Program-made: the position numbers and the translations under genes
Shown here: piece after piece, positions 49,401 to 61,590 of the stretch
Position numbering within the stretch: position 1 is the first letter of the stretch
How the letters are laid out: each line of letters opens with the position of its first letter
Notes under the pieces: model-generated
Told to the model about the DNA's origin: nothing
What the model saw: the letters and a program-made list of their open reading frames with translations, nothing else
Database searches by the model: none
Assembly: GCF_036370855.1 (NCBI RefSeq)
Contig: NC_088105.1
Span: 6,577,619-6,641,618, forward strand
Reading direction: 5' to 3'
DNA from: Dromaius novaehollandiae
Lineage: Eukaryota > Chordata > Aves > Casuariiformes > Dromaiidae
Length of the DNA stretch: 64,000 nucleotides

Positions 49401-50034
49401 AATTGCAAATCTGGGACCATCATTTAGGAATTCTAATTTTAGTTGCTCATGTTGGAAAGTGTAGCTCTGAGCAAAGGTACACTCAATTAGTGCTAGGTTT
49501 TGGAATTTTTCATCTAACAAAAGCTTTTTCAGTTAGTTCAAAATTAAATCAAAACATTTCCAGTCCACTTTTTCTGAAATACAGTAACCAAAAAAATCAT
49601 CAAGTGCTATGTACTCTAGCAGCATTTTCTTTAATAATGGATTTTCTGTACACAGACAGTTGAAGGTTGCTTGCCTGCTAAGGCAAAATGGAGCTGATTT
49701 TTGAGTAACTGAAGTCCACCATCCTTTCGTTAATGCCTAAAACTGTGGGACTCCGTAACATCAAACCCTAAAGCTATATTTTAACTGATACAAATTTAAA
49801 ATAGCTTTCAGCAAACCCTAAATTAACTCTTTGTGAGCGGTTGGTTCCTCAAGAAAATACCTAGTTCATAATATTATATTCAACTCATGAAGGAAGATAT
49901 GTTCTAAGTTGTTTTCCTACCTGATTTGAAGAAAAATGTGACAAAAGTTTACTGAGGAGTCATTTGATTTGCTTAGTCCTGAATTTCCCAGTTTGGTCTG
50001 CAGTGTGTTGGTCATGATGGTTGCTATATGTGAT
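43496..50034. other. Non-coding block
   Basis: AT-rich, with no exon recognised. Local imperfect duplications occur near 44698-44750 (ATCCATGAAGGAATGAAA type). It contains the MIR-like copy at 46.0 kb. Confidence 0.6.
46015..46150 (+). repeat. MIR-like ancient SINE remnant
   Basis: CTTCCCACAACACTTTGAAATAC, then TTTTATAGATAAGGAAAAGCA and GGAACTAAGAGGAGTATTTAGCC follow the order of the MIR core (CTCACAACAACCCT, TTTTACAGATAAGGAAACTGAGGC). Heavily diverged. Confidence 0.4.
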
Positions 50035-50039
50035 AAGAT

Positions 50040-50260
50040 TTTTGGGTGAGACTAAAGGGGGAGATGGTGAAGGTCTATAAAATCATGAATGTCCAGAAAA
50101 GGGTGGATAGGAATCGACAGTTCTCTCAGGGCTAAACCTGGGGGCATCGATTGAAACCAGTAGGTAACAGGAGACTACTTCACACAGCATATAGCTAAGC
50201 CTTGGGTGGAAATACTAAATTTAAGTGGGTGCAAGGGGAGCTTGAGAAGAAACAATTCTT
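50040..50260 (+). mobile_element. Old CR1 LINE fragment (near the 3' end)
   Basis: Degenerate text such as GGTCTATAAAATCATGAATG, GGGGGCATCGATTGAAACCAGTAGGTAACAGG and ACTACTTCACACAGCATATAG matches the CR1 ORF2 C-terminal segment (VYKIMNG...NTRGHR.KL). It has many indels and is inactive. Confidence 0.65.
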
Positions 50261-53200
50261 GACAGAAATTTAAAATGGACAGGTGAAAATACTCAGAAAG
50301 TGGTTTCTTATATCAAAGATTTCAGTTAGGAGGGAAGTTGCAAAATGTGGATAGTGGCTCTGTTCTTCCCCGTACAGTATACAAAGTGGTACTTGCTGCA
50401 TCTTTCTCCATCTTCTATCCCAGCTCCCAGAGGCAGATCTCATTACATGATTTTGTTCCTGGTCAGTAAAATGCCTTCGTAGGTGTCTAAATAGGCATTG
50501 AAGATGCCTGGATTGTGGGGAGGATGGCCGCATCTGGGACTTCCCTAAAGCACCTACGTTCCTTCCTGCGAGACTGCAGGCTCCGAGGGAGCAAATGGGG
50601 CGCACGCAGCCCCCTTCCCAGCACGGGGCTGGCGTGCTGCTGGGCGCGCTCTGGGAACGCTGAACTGCTGCCGTGTCCTGCAGTTCAGCTGTAGCAAAAG
50701 CCGTAAAATTGCATTACACTGAACTCAGCTCAGTTACACAGTTGCATAGTAAGCTACAGAAACAACAAGATTAGGTGACTTAAATATGCAGTAATGTATC
50801 TTTTCACAATATTTTGAATGAACTATGATGTGCTGCAGCTACTTTGGCACCCTAAAATGGCTCTGTTTGATTTCTAAGGAATATACTGATACTAATTTAT
50901 AAAAAGACCAAATAAAATCAGTATTTTATAGTTCTTTTAAAAAATGAGAAACTGACAGTTTAATATATGCTTTTTCCAGGGTATTTTTAATTTTGTCTAT
51001 AAAACTCTAAAATAACATGTTTACACATAGGTATATACACATAAAGATTAAATTAGGATCCTTTCAAATGTATTGGCACTGGCTTCAACATGGACTTACT
51101 CTCAGGATGATTTTTCCTGTATGAAATAGTAAGAATGAGCCAAGTCTCCTGTTCACCTGTTTTGAAGTTGCATGTCATCACTAACAACTGAAATCCCGGA
51201 ATAAAGTTTAGATCTCCTTTGTGTAATGATTCTTGTATAGAGTTTATTTTCTTTTAAGTTACAACTTTCTAAATGTTCAAAACCAGATGTACTGTAATGT
51301 GTATAGCATTTTATGACTCTTACTTGGTATTTTAAAACATTGTCGTTGATCTCTTCTCACTACAGCCCCCACTCCTCAAATCCAGTATTGCCTTGAAGTA
51401 CATGCATGTTTTCATATTGTGTGAGTAACTGACACTTTGCTGACCATGAAAATCAAAATCATTCTCTTCTTCCTTCTGCCAAATACCAGTACTTCCTTCT
51501 GCTACCATCCCAAATAGCTCTGCTTCATCATATACTGCTATAAAATGAAGCTGGCTTTTCATATTCTGGATAGACTGGTGTCCCACTGAATAAGAGCAGT
51601 CAATACAAAATATATGGGCATGCTATTTCTATTCAGTACCGTCCAATCTACAATGACTCAAATTTTTCTATATAACAGTTTCTTTACCGTTTGGGATGTC
51701 TTTTGGTGCGTGCTAAAGTTACAGTAGATGAAAGTAAATAAGGAATTATACTCCCTAAATAGCATGGCTTTGTTTTTTGCTTTTTATTGGGAAGATGCAT
51801 AGAGTAATCACCTGTGCATATCCTTTTCTACCTCCTGCTTCTTTAATACGTATTTCAGTCTAGCTCCTTCCAGGTACATCTTACACTGCACACCCAGAAA
51901 ACTCACAGGAGCTGTAAAACTATGGCTTCTTTGGAGGAAGTCCATTATAAGCTTGCTGAATAGGGGGGAAAGAATGAATGTATATTGACAAATTCCTTAT
52001 TAAAAATGGTCACATGATAGGATCGTTGCTCCTATCATCTGATAATTTTGCAGCTGACACTGTCTCCAAAATAAAATCCAAACTATAGCAGCTACTATTT
52101 CTAATCAGCATGATGATTCAACATCATCCCCATTTCCCCCAGGATCAATTAAGCAAAACATCAAAAAGTGTAGTGACTGTAATTAGCCAGTTATTCAGCA
52201 TGCTTTTTATCATTAGCCTGCTCTGTCACCACCGCCCTAATCACAACTATAATCATGGAGAAAATTAAGCTATAGCTACTGCCCATATTTAATAAGCAAT
52301 TCCAAAGCAAACTGGGTTTAACCAGAACCTAGTTAATAAATGCTTATGACCACAGGTCACTACAGATTTAAGGCAGTCTGAACTCTGCTTGTTTGAAACC
52401 ATACCTATGAATTTGAAACTATGCCTGTGAAGTAAAACACTATAATGAACTTTCAGGATGACAATATAAAAATCAAGATTGATTTAAAAAATCTCATATT
52501 AAATGTAGAATGCAAGATGAAAAGTTTTTTCTTTATATTAGAAGGATGTTTCCTATGTGCATTAAACAGTAGATAATTTTATTAGCTGATGTGTGTATTT
52601 GCTAATATTAAGGCAGTGTCACTGCTGAATATGATCAGAGATGAGAAAAGAAGAAATGGGGTACGTCTGAGGAGCTTGAATGAATTTTTAGAAAAAATAA
52701 AGTAGCAAGATCACAAGTTGTAAGTTGTTTTGTTTTGTTTTCCATGACATATATGGTTCAGAAATTATTCTCAATTGATAAAGATGGAGTCCATCTTCAT
52801 CCAGTGAAGGTACTGATATGACCACTATTACTGTAATACCTGTACATCGCAAACAGTTCTACCTGCTTATCTTAAATATATAGAAAAATTAGGTAACTTG
52901 ATGAGAGTCACAAACTGTACTGTATGAATGTATACGGTACACATTCGTAGCAGTGACTGAAGTATAACAAACTCATTTCAGAACTAGCTCATCAGCTTAA
53001 AGACTGGCCACTTCCCCAGTATTTGATTGATTCTAATGATATTAACATTTAGAAACTTCAGGAGATATATCAGAGCTTTGAGCGGCATCTTACTGCCTCC
53101 TAGGTACTGACAGTGAGGCCCAAAACTGTAGCTGAAATGTTGTAACTACTCCTATAAAAGTGGATGGGAGTTTTTTTTCTCTGACTTCTTTAAGGCCAAA

Positions 53201-56200
53201 AGAAGTGTCAATTTTCCCATTTTTTCACACCTGCAGTGTATATAAAATTCAGTTAAAAATATTCAATAGATGTTATTTTAGAACAGGATTTCACTTTGTA
53301 CATCTGGACAATAGAAGTAGGCATGTAAATTATAAAATTGTATTTTAGGTCTTTTTTTCAAGCAGAATTTCCACTCTGCCAAGAGACTGGAGATACTGAG
53401 CTTTTAGGGATACATTTTCCAGAGGAAAACCACACTAAAAATCAAATGTCTAGACACTTAGCAGTTCCACTGATGTGTGATACACAAGGGGAGCGACACC
53501 AGAGACGCAGCATGGTCCAGCTGATGTTTTTGTACTTCAATAACTCAAGATTCTGAGAAAGAAAATGGGGAGTGGAGAGAGACAACTCTCTCCATGCCAG
53601 CTAATAAGGAGGACCAGTCAATTTAAAACATTCTTCCCTCTGCTCCATTAGTTTATTTGCCCTTGTACCAACGTAGACTATGGCTAAATGACATTTTCCG
53701 TTTCATTTCTTGAATGTAAAGAAGCACCCGTGATGCCTAAAGATCTGTGAGTAATTTTCACTAATGCTCATATTTTAGAGAAAGATTTTCCCATCTGGTT
53801 TACTAGGATGGAATCTGCTTCAGTTTGTTCCCTTGTTTTTGGCAAGTAAATATGCTTGCATGAGACAAGAACAAGCTGCCATCCAAATGTGTTTTTCTCA
53901 TGCTCAGATATATAGGTAAAAAAGAGTAACCTATACAAAGTCATGCAATGATGTAAACTAGTGATTCAAGATCAGCATTTACTGGGTCAAAGTCAACCTT
54001 GGGTTACAGCAGTAATTCCAGTGAAGTCGGTAGATTATATCTAAAATCAGTTATATCTTTCAGAGCAAAAACTTACTTTTTTGTAGAAATGTGAGTGTAG
54101 GCTGACCTTACAGAATAACTCTAGAGTTACTGCTATGTCTTTCTTTCCTTTTCAAGCGTGCACACACACAAAAAAAACAAATTAGAATTTTCTGTTTACA
54201 ATGTGTTTCTGTCCTGAAACGAATTGTAGGCTTCTGTTTTGACAATATGCTGCTTCACTCCAGGCTAAATTTAGACACAAAAACCATTGCTAGGAAGGAC
54301 ATCCAGGTATTCCCACTAGAATTTACCACTCAGACTTACCTATTATTTTGTTCTGTAAAAGTGAAAGTGTACTCTTTATGGTAGAAATTAGGCTTTATTT
54401 GTAGCAGGTGAGTCTACGTGACATTTTGAAGAGCCAACACTCTTGACCATGTTGTTCTGAAGAAATTTTTCTCTTGCAGAGTTGTAGTTACTCTCATATT
54501 AGATGACTTTCATTAATTTTGAACAGGAGTCTTTTATCAAAAACCGCATATATTCATGTTTGTGTATGCATAATTGTATGGCTGATACTGAGCTATATTA
54601 ACCAACCAGTAGCAAATTATGTACAATTTTAATACTAATAAATATTGAACAAAATCACAAAGGCTCACATGCAGCTGTACATTTCCCATCAGACACTAAT
54701 AAGCATTAACAAAATATTAAATAGCAGACCTCATCTTTCAGCAAACTAAAAAATGCAAACTGAGGCAAATTGTCTGCTCCTGTCCGGGAATGTAATAGCC
54801 AATGGCCTAACTTCTGCTCAGAAACCAATGCTTACTTTATAAGCTCTTCACAAGGAATACATTTGAAATTTCTATCACATCAGTATCAAAATGAGAATGA
54901 ACATATGTTTCTCAAAGCACTTCAATCAAGTCTTAGTTCCTAGGCTAGCAGCTCCATCCATCCATGAAGCCTAAGATATAATAGAAAAGTGTTAATTATG
55001 GCTGAAATCCTTAAATGTTTTTCAGTATCTAGCTGTCACCAAAACAGTGATAAGCCTCATCCTCTAACAAAAATCATCGTGTAGCAAAACCTGAGGCATA
55101 AATGTCATGAGACCATTCCATCATTTCTTACAGAAAATTACTAAAAACAATGACACAAATCACTTCATATATAATCCAGTGGAACACAGTATACTAATAG
55201 ACCAATTCTCTAATGAAAATTGGGAGACTGTATTATCAGTGTAACATGAGGTCAAACTGACTAAACACCTTTACACTCTTATGAAAAAACACATTCAAAA
55301 TCATACCCTGATTCCATAATAGAGACAGAAATCAAAAAGAATTTTAATCCCCAAACTTATCTTCACTGCAGATAAAATCAAGATAAAGGATAAAATGATT
55401 GTCTTCTGACTTGTGGTATTTAAAGTTCAGTTGTACTGAAGATGCCTAAATTTGTCCATCGTTTCCATTGTCATGCTACGGCTCTCTAAATATATGTAAA
55501 ATTAGGCCTTGAACAAGGTTGTGCATTTTCAATATTGTGAGACTTAAAGTCAACTCCTAGGTCTGTTCAGCTTAAATAAAAAACTACAAAATCCCTCAAC
55601 ACCCATTAATACCTTCAGCTGGAAGTTATTCATTATTATAACTTCTTGAAACTGTGTTAAGTTCTCTTAAAATAAGCTTTCTGTGCCACCCTTATTAAGA
55701 ATTAAAATTTCTGTCATTGCTAATATTCTGTTGAAAAGCCTTGTCACGTAAACATAATATTTGTTGAAAGTAATTTAGATGGGTCAAGTTTTTAACAACC
55801 TACATTCATCTAACGTGAATGTAAACTGTAATTAATTAGTGCTAATTTATTGGCATATGATCAAGGAGCTTTGAAAAAGAGATTCAAGTAGCTGGTATGA
55901 ACCTCAGTGTTTTCCTTTCTGGCAAAGAACTGCTAGAAATGTTTTTGTGAGAGTGGTTGGGTGGCGTAGTGTAACCATCTCCCACAACCATTGCACAGTT
56001 ATCCTTTCTATTCCCCACTGCCTTAAAACAGCAATTGGAAGTTTATTATAAATGTCCAGGAATCATAATAGCTAAAGATCAATTAGGAATCCATGCTGCT
56101 AAAAAGATGAAATATTTACTAAAATAACAACAACCTTTCAAATAATAGTTCAAACTTCATTACTCGAATATATTCTTGAACTTCTATTTTCTGCCTCACT

Positions 56201-57500
56201 TCACTGTAATTGCAAAATGTAATAGTGACAATAAATGTTTCAGAGTGAAGTACATAAAATACATAAAGCTTTTACATTACAGTATCAGTGGTTGGGATTT
56301 TGTAGGCAGATTCTAACTAGTTTTATTTGCTTATTTGCCTGCACAGTTCTAAAGTTCTATTCTAGTGTAAAATGACAAAAATCTGCCATTTAGCTAAATT
56401 TAACTGTAATTGATTTGTGCTTGGCATGTTGGCATGGATGAACAAAATGGCACTTTGCTGTGTGTATGCATACTTTTATGAACAGATGGCACCAGTCAGA
56501 AGCTGGCAGCAACCCGCATAGGTAAATATGGAATAAGGACTGGCTATCATATGACAGCTCTCAAAAAGTATATAAATACCTAAAGGGATGCCACAAGTTC
56601 GGGATGATGGTCTACTGAAGTGCTGAAAACTACTGTGATCTAATAGGATACAGAGCTTGTCCTCCAAAATCATACCACTATCAAGCAGTATCAGTAATAT
56701 TATCTCCCACCAGAACAGAACTGTCCTTCAAAATAATGTTGTCTTCTGGCTTTTCTGAAAATCAGGACTTAGACAGCTGGCCAGTGAAATCTGTTAGAAC
56801 ACAGGGAGTAAGGCAGAGAGAGGCAGAGCGAGGCCTAAATATTAGAAAAAGATCTGTAAGCATAGGTGCATGAACAAAATTAATCCCTCAGTAAAAAAGG
56901 CTCAGAAATGAGTCATTCTTCCCAAGTTTTAATTCTTCATTTTCCAGGAAGGTGAAGGCCTTCCTCAGCGTGCTAGTTTTGGCCTATTTAGGAGCTACGT
57001 CTGGGACTCTATTTACAATACCTAAATACAACCTTGCTCAATGTATCAATCTGTTCAGTAATACTTTTTTTCTTGCTGCCTGGAGACGGCCCTCTTTCGA
57101 TGAAGTATATGTGTGAGAGAATCATTCTGTTACTGCAGATAATTTAAAACATAAATGAGATAAAGGTTTTGATGTTTATTTTACTGAAGAAAGGTCTTGT
57201 TGAAGTATGTCTTGAAGTTTTAAAGGAAAAAAACCAATGTATTTTATGTTAAATGATGAGGAAAGAGGTGCTTGTTTCTCTTGCTCAGTCTCCACTTACA
57301 CCTTCCTTCTTCCCCTTTGGGGAAAACAATAAGAGATGGAAGAAGAACTAAACACACCAAAAAGGATTATGTCACTGAAAAGAAGTTTATTTTGTTTAAT
57401 AAAAACAAGTAAAACTGCTGTTTAAGCTAATCATTAAAAGAAGCAGGCGATACTTCTAAATGCTTTTAACATCTGAAAATGCACAGCTGTTCAAAACATT
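50261..57500. other. Non-coding block
   Basis: AT-rich and almost free of recognisable mobile elements. It includes a palindrome of GATA sites (52014-52038) within a stretch (51980-52300) that looks unusually free of simple repeats, and an 8-bp inverted pair TACATTCA/TGAATGTA at about 55801-55823. A minus-strand open segment at 51585-51361 has a good acceptor but a poor donor. Confidence 0.6.
52014..52038. promoter_or_regulatory. Inverted GATA-site palindrome
   Basis: ATGATAGGA (52014-52022) and TCCTATCAT (52030-52038) are perfect inverted arms separated by TCGTTGC. GATA factors bind such sites singly or as pairs. Function is unknown. Confidence 0.35.
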
Positions 57501-58040
57501 ATCCTTAATGTAAAGTTGTTAAAACACTCCTCTGTAAGGGTTTCTTATAAAATGCTCGTGGAAGCACCACCAGAGCTGTCAGCCCCACAGAAGTCGTATA
57601 GCGGGGCAGGCCCGAGGTTGTACTTACTTCCACGACTATCAGACGTGCCAAAGCCATAAGATGTTTTTCAGCTGACACCCATATCTCAAAACCAAGAATA
57701 AATATGAATGCTGCCGTCAATAGATAAAACTTGCAGGTTTTATACCCCGTGCGCAGTAATGTCAACTAACTGCTTTGCAGCAACCGTCCAGAAAATTTCT
57801 AAGGGAAGCTTTCATCGTAAGCAGATTTTTACAACGAAAATGTGCCCTCATCGTTCTACCAGTGGTCCCGCAAGGCCAGCGTGCCCTGATGGTCTTACCG
57901 TCAAGAATATTGAGCTTTTCCTGCAATATATGGAAGCAAATGGAAAATGCTACTTCATTCTTTGACCGAATAAGAATGCTTTTATTGCTTGTAACGTGCA
58001 TTAGCACAGGGCCACAAGTGATACTGATAAATTGACTGGT
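57501..58040 (-). promoter_or_regulatory. Possible TATA promoter and short first exon
   Basis: On the minus strand a consensus TATA box (GGGGTATAAAACC; TATAAAA at 57744-57738) is followed about 80 bases later by ATG (57657-57655) opening MALARLIVVE, and then a strong donor (GGAA|GTAAGTAC, exon end 57628). The region is GC-richer than its flanks and CpG-containing. Downstream exons were not found, so this remains a suggestion. Confidence 0.25.
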
Positions 58041-59281
58041 CAGTAATGTGTGTAGACATACTCACCTCTGCTGATTTTCATGCTTTATTGCGGTATTTCC
58101 CTTGGTCCCCAACAAAAAAGGAAAGGATGCTGAATTTCAGTCTAGTAGCAATGTTACAAACTGACTAAATTAAGAAGCGTTTATGACTTACTTCAATTCA
58201 GGTTTTTGTGAGAAATAAATAATACTTAGAAAATACATTTTGAAAATGTGAAGCTGTTTATGTAAGTATAAAGATGTCTAATGGATTTGGCTTAAACAAG
58301 TTTTATACTTGAGATGTTTTTCTTTTCACGCTCACAACAATTCTATCTCTAATCTCTAAAACCCTCTGTATTTCTGTTGCTGGGTCTGTACCTCAGAGAG
58401 AAAACACGCTAATCATTTTGCTCCTGCTTCTTCATGTTCTGAACCTATTTCCCTCCAACGGTTCCATGCATGATTATAATTCGAGGATAAGAGAAACAAT
58501 TTAAATCTTCAATTATGAAAGTGTTTCTGTGTTAATTCCCTCCTGGCTAAATGACTTCCTCTCACACTAGGAAGTTAAACATCTGACAGCATGACTGAGC
58601 TTCACAAACTCCAATTTCCATTCACAGAAGGCTGCTTCTCTAGCTACTTTGCACAGTCTTGTTTGAATTTACACTGATTTGCTCCCTCTTTTCTTTATAA
58701 ATGCTTCCCTGAGATAGCCAATCTAAAGCCAATATTTGCATCTAAGTTGGATGTTTGATTCTCGAGTTTATGCTGTGTTATGTGTGTTTGAATAATTGGT
58801 TAGGTGAGAAAAGTAAACTTTGGGGGGGCTGTTTCTTTGGGCGTCATCTGGCTGGTTCAGCTGGGAAGACAGCTCTGAAGTTTATAGCCCAACGCTACTG
58901 AAAGCGTTAGACAGTAAGGGTTACGTGTTGTGAAACAGCATTAGAAAACAGCTCAAAATTGTCATATTAATATTACAATATTACAATGAGAAATTCAGAA
59001 GGTAGAATGCAGGTCGGAATAAGTGAAACATAGTATGATTATTTTACCTTAAAGTATATGAAATGTGCTGTGCTTACGGTGGTGTAGTTCAAATACAGGG
59101 GGAAAAGTGTAGGGTGTTGACTGTATTCTGGGGAGGCATATTGGGTTTTTTCCTTCTTATGGCTCTTTCCTCCTTCTTTCCTCCTTCTTTCCTCCTTATG
59201 GCAAACCAGCCATAAGAGGGAACAGGGAACAAGGCCATTCAAATATGTATACTAAAGTTACCATTTGCAATGTGAAAGACC
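58041..59281. other. Non-coding flank of the right-hand ERV
   Basis: AT-rich. A perfect short tandem array of an 11-bp unit TTTCCTCCTTC occurs at about 59166-59198. No gene recognised. Confidence 0.6.
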
Positions 59282-59431
59282 TGTGTGCGCATGTCCCGAT
59301 CCAATATCGGGAGGGTTTCGTTACGATCCCAAGGACGAGATTAAGACGCTAAAACCGGTCAAATATCTTACAACCTTTTAACTTTATTTTCCACAGAGTG
59401 GGGAATAAAGGTGGGGAAAGGCAAAGGGGAG

Positions 59432-59481
59432 GAGAGAGAGAGAGAAAGAGAGAGAGAGAAAAGGGGGGGAGAGAAAGAGAT
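59432..59481 (+). repeat. GA/G-rich microsatellite inside the LTR
   Basis: GAGAGA runs interrupted by AAA and a G7 run. Confidence 0.9.
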
Positions 59482-60174
59482 ATCACCACCCGTGGATCCA
59501 GCGGTGTCCCGTTGGTCCTCTTCACCCTGGGTGTAAATTTTAGCGATGCGCGTGCAGTAATTACAACTCGAGCAGGGTCCGACCCTAGGTTCCCGCTGAA
59601 AAGTTTGGAGCCAAATCAAGGCAAATTAAATAAATAAATTGTAATGACACACGTGCAGTAGTTACAGCTCGAGTTGGGTGCCTCCGAAGAGGGACCCTGA
59701 ACAAAGAAATCCCTGGGCAATTATAGCTTTTTTCAAATTAAGTTTCCCTCCCCTCATGCGGCAGTTCAGACCAATAGTAATCTTTGGGTCTGGGGTCTCC
59801 TGCTCCCTTATTGGGTCTCATCATTGTTATCTTTACTCTGCCCTTCTTTCTCAGGGCCTTGACAAACAGGTGTTGTTCCAGCAATTAACACTTACAGTGT
59901 TATCTTCCAAGGTCCTGATGAAGAGGATACAATCCAGACCCCCCTAATTAACACTGTTTCAGCAGTGAGGGGAGGCTTTGTTTCTCAGGGTCCTGGCGCC
60001 CAAGCAGGCCTTATTTCAAAGCCTTGACATCCTCCCTCCCGGAGTGTGACGCATAGGAATGCAAACTGCTGGTAACTCCCTTATCTTTCCAGTCTGCACC
60101 AGCTCTGGGGCCCTTTCTCACTGAACTAGGGAGTGCGGCCTAAGGCTTCAGCAAATTTAGCTACTCATGCTAAG

Positions 60175-60192
60175 CAACTTTTATAAAAGTTG
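60175..60192. repeat. 18-bp perfect palindrome containing TATAAAA, flanked by GCTAAGC direct repeats
   Basis: CAACTTTTATAAAAGTTG is self-complementary, and GCTAAGC occurs on both sides (about 60169-60175 and 60194-60200). It may include the LTR TATA box, although its distance from the polyadenylation signal (about 800 bases) is long for that role. Confidence 0.6.
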
Positions 60193-60609
60193 TGCTAAGC
60201 GGCAGTATTTTGCAGTCCAGGTCCCAAAGTCTCTGCCCGATCATGGTCCGGTTCAGCGCAGGCTCGGTGTGTCCCGAATGGTCGCAGGGAGACCATTTCA
60301 GGGGTCGCAGCAGCTCAGTCCTGTTTCCGCTGGGAACAGATGGCTTGTTTGGGGTTTTGGTTTGCTTGCACCTTATGTACCAAGAAATGTTTAAGGCAAA
60401 AGTTCACTCATCTGTCCGCCACACCACCCCGTGACTTAAACATTGATTGGTACGTCTCCTTCCTGAAGTCTTCATAGCCTTCGTCCATGGTGGTGATATG
60501 AGACAGAGATCAGAAGGAAAAATATAGAAAAGGTAGAAGCACGCACAATAAACAGAGGTCTTGCTCAATGCAAACTTATTCTTTAACAACTTTAACAACA
60601 TATAACTTC

Positions 60610-61050
60610 ACAGAACAAACATCAAAATTGAGTTAACAAGGTAAGTGATTGTTACAACAGGTAAACAAATTGCATATTTGACACAACATGTCGGATTAAT
60701 TGAACAAAGGAAGGAATTATACAAGATAAGAACATTAAAGCAGCAACTGCACATTACAAATACAATATTAACTGTTTCACTCACAGTGCCCCCAGTAACC
60801 AGGACCACGAATCGCCACTCCAGCCATTCCAGGCTTGGACAGGGATGTGGGCTATTTTTTCTGATATCTTTGGTTAACTGGAGAGCTACTCCGCCTACAT
60901 CATCTATCTCTAAACAACAGTTGGAAATATTCAATTTCCCACACACCCCTCCCTCTTCAGCTAACAGATAGTCTAAAACCATGCGGTGCTGATGGATTGC
61001 CATGCGCATCTGTTGGGACTGCAGAGTTAAAAGATCTATTGCATTTCGTT
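60610..61050 (-). pseudogene. env: ERV env transmembrane (TM) subunit, 3' portion
   Basis: The minus-strand frame continues from the gag-protease block at about 61050 and reads a heptad-like helix, then LDYLLAEEGGVC and NCC. This is the immunosuppressive-type segment and cysteine loop of gammaretrovirus-type TM proteins, here with seven rather than the usual six residues between Cys and the CC pair. Downstream is a hydrophobic stretch that fits the membrane anchor (about 60800-60640). The N-terminal part of TM is missing, replaced by the inserted block. The frame is open for 134 codons to 60608. Without the N-terminal part it cannot work as a fusion protein. Confidence 0.75.
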
Positions 61051-61520
61051 CCCCAGCTTTACTGAAACCAGGGGTTCGGCTGGGGAATCCAATTTCTCAA
61101 CTCCCGGTCCCTGTCAGTCTGAATCTTCTGTACCAATCATGAGCAAATCTGCCTCTGGAACAGATGCAGACTGAGGTTTCCAATGATCTGATTGTCTCTT
61201 CGGGCACTCATTTTTCCAGTGCCCCTTCCCCCTGCAAATTGCACACTGATCTCTCCTCAGTGGAATTCTATTTCCCAAATCCCCTCCTACTCTATGCCCT
61301 CTTCCACATCCTTGTCCTTTTGGAAAACCCCTTCCCTGAGAGGAAGTTTGTGCCCGGGCAAATGCAGCTGCCAACATTGCAGCATTTTGCCTCTTATCTT
61401 TCAGTTTCTCCTTTTGTTTTTCCTTTCCCTCTACTTCTTCCCTGTTATTGTACACCTTATATTAACATCCCCGACATACCATCTACTTTCTGAAGCTTTC
61501 TCCTTATATCTGGTGCTGAT
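61050..61520 (-). pseudogene. gag: Misplaced gag (capsid end, nucleocapsid) and protease start, gamma-type
   Basis: The minus strand reads SAPDIRRKLQKVDG (capsid C-terminus), a stop, then a charged NNREEVEGKEKQKEK linker and one zinc knuckle with spacing C-X2-C-X4-H-X4-C (61245-61204). Gag ends at TGA (61116-61114) followed by CAGGGA. After the stop the same frame continues with protease-like text (SPAEPLVSVKLGN) to about 61055. Gammaretroviruses use a single gag-pol stop with readthrough at this point, normally UAG. The segment is out of order, lying inside env rather than ahead of pol. One internal stop lies near 61470. Confidence 0.75.
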
Positions 61521-61590
61521 TGTCCTACCTCTCTCTTAATTGTTTGATTCATTCTTTCAACTTTTCCACTGGATTGTGGCCTCCAGGGGG
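61520..61590 (-). pseudogene. Short integrase fragment carrying the third catalytic acid
   Basis: The minus strand reads PQSSGKVERMNQTIKREV, the retroviral integrase segment with the Glu of the D,D-35-E triad (61558-61556). Only about 20 codons are present. It follows env sequence on one side and gag sequence on the other, so it is a recombination fragment, not an enzyme. Confidence 0.75.

Larger units (their letters stand above)
59282..60423 (-). repeat. 3' LTR of the mosaic ERV
   Basis: On the minus strand it begins TGTGGCGG right after a G-rich tract (ACGGGGTGG) and ends GCGCACACA, giving TG...CA ends. A polyadenylation signal AATAAA lies at 59388-59383, about 100 bases from the end, as expected for the R/U5 boundary. 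It is long (about 1.14 kb) and contains a GA microsatellite (59432-59481), an imperfect direct repeat (59547-59590 and 59647-59690, sharing GTGCAGTA.TTACA.CTCGAG) and an 18-bp perfect palindrome around TATAAAA (60175-60192). The outer end is ambiguous by two bases (59282 or 59284). The inner end is inferred only from the G-rich tract. Confidence 0.55.

Noticed and set aside
51361-51585. Minus-strand exon candidate (good acceptor, open frame)
   Set aside because: The donor is weak, it is isolated from other exon candidates, and the peptide matches nothing known to me.
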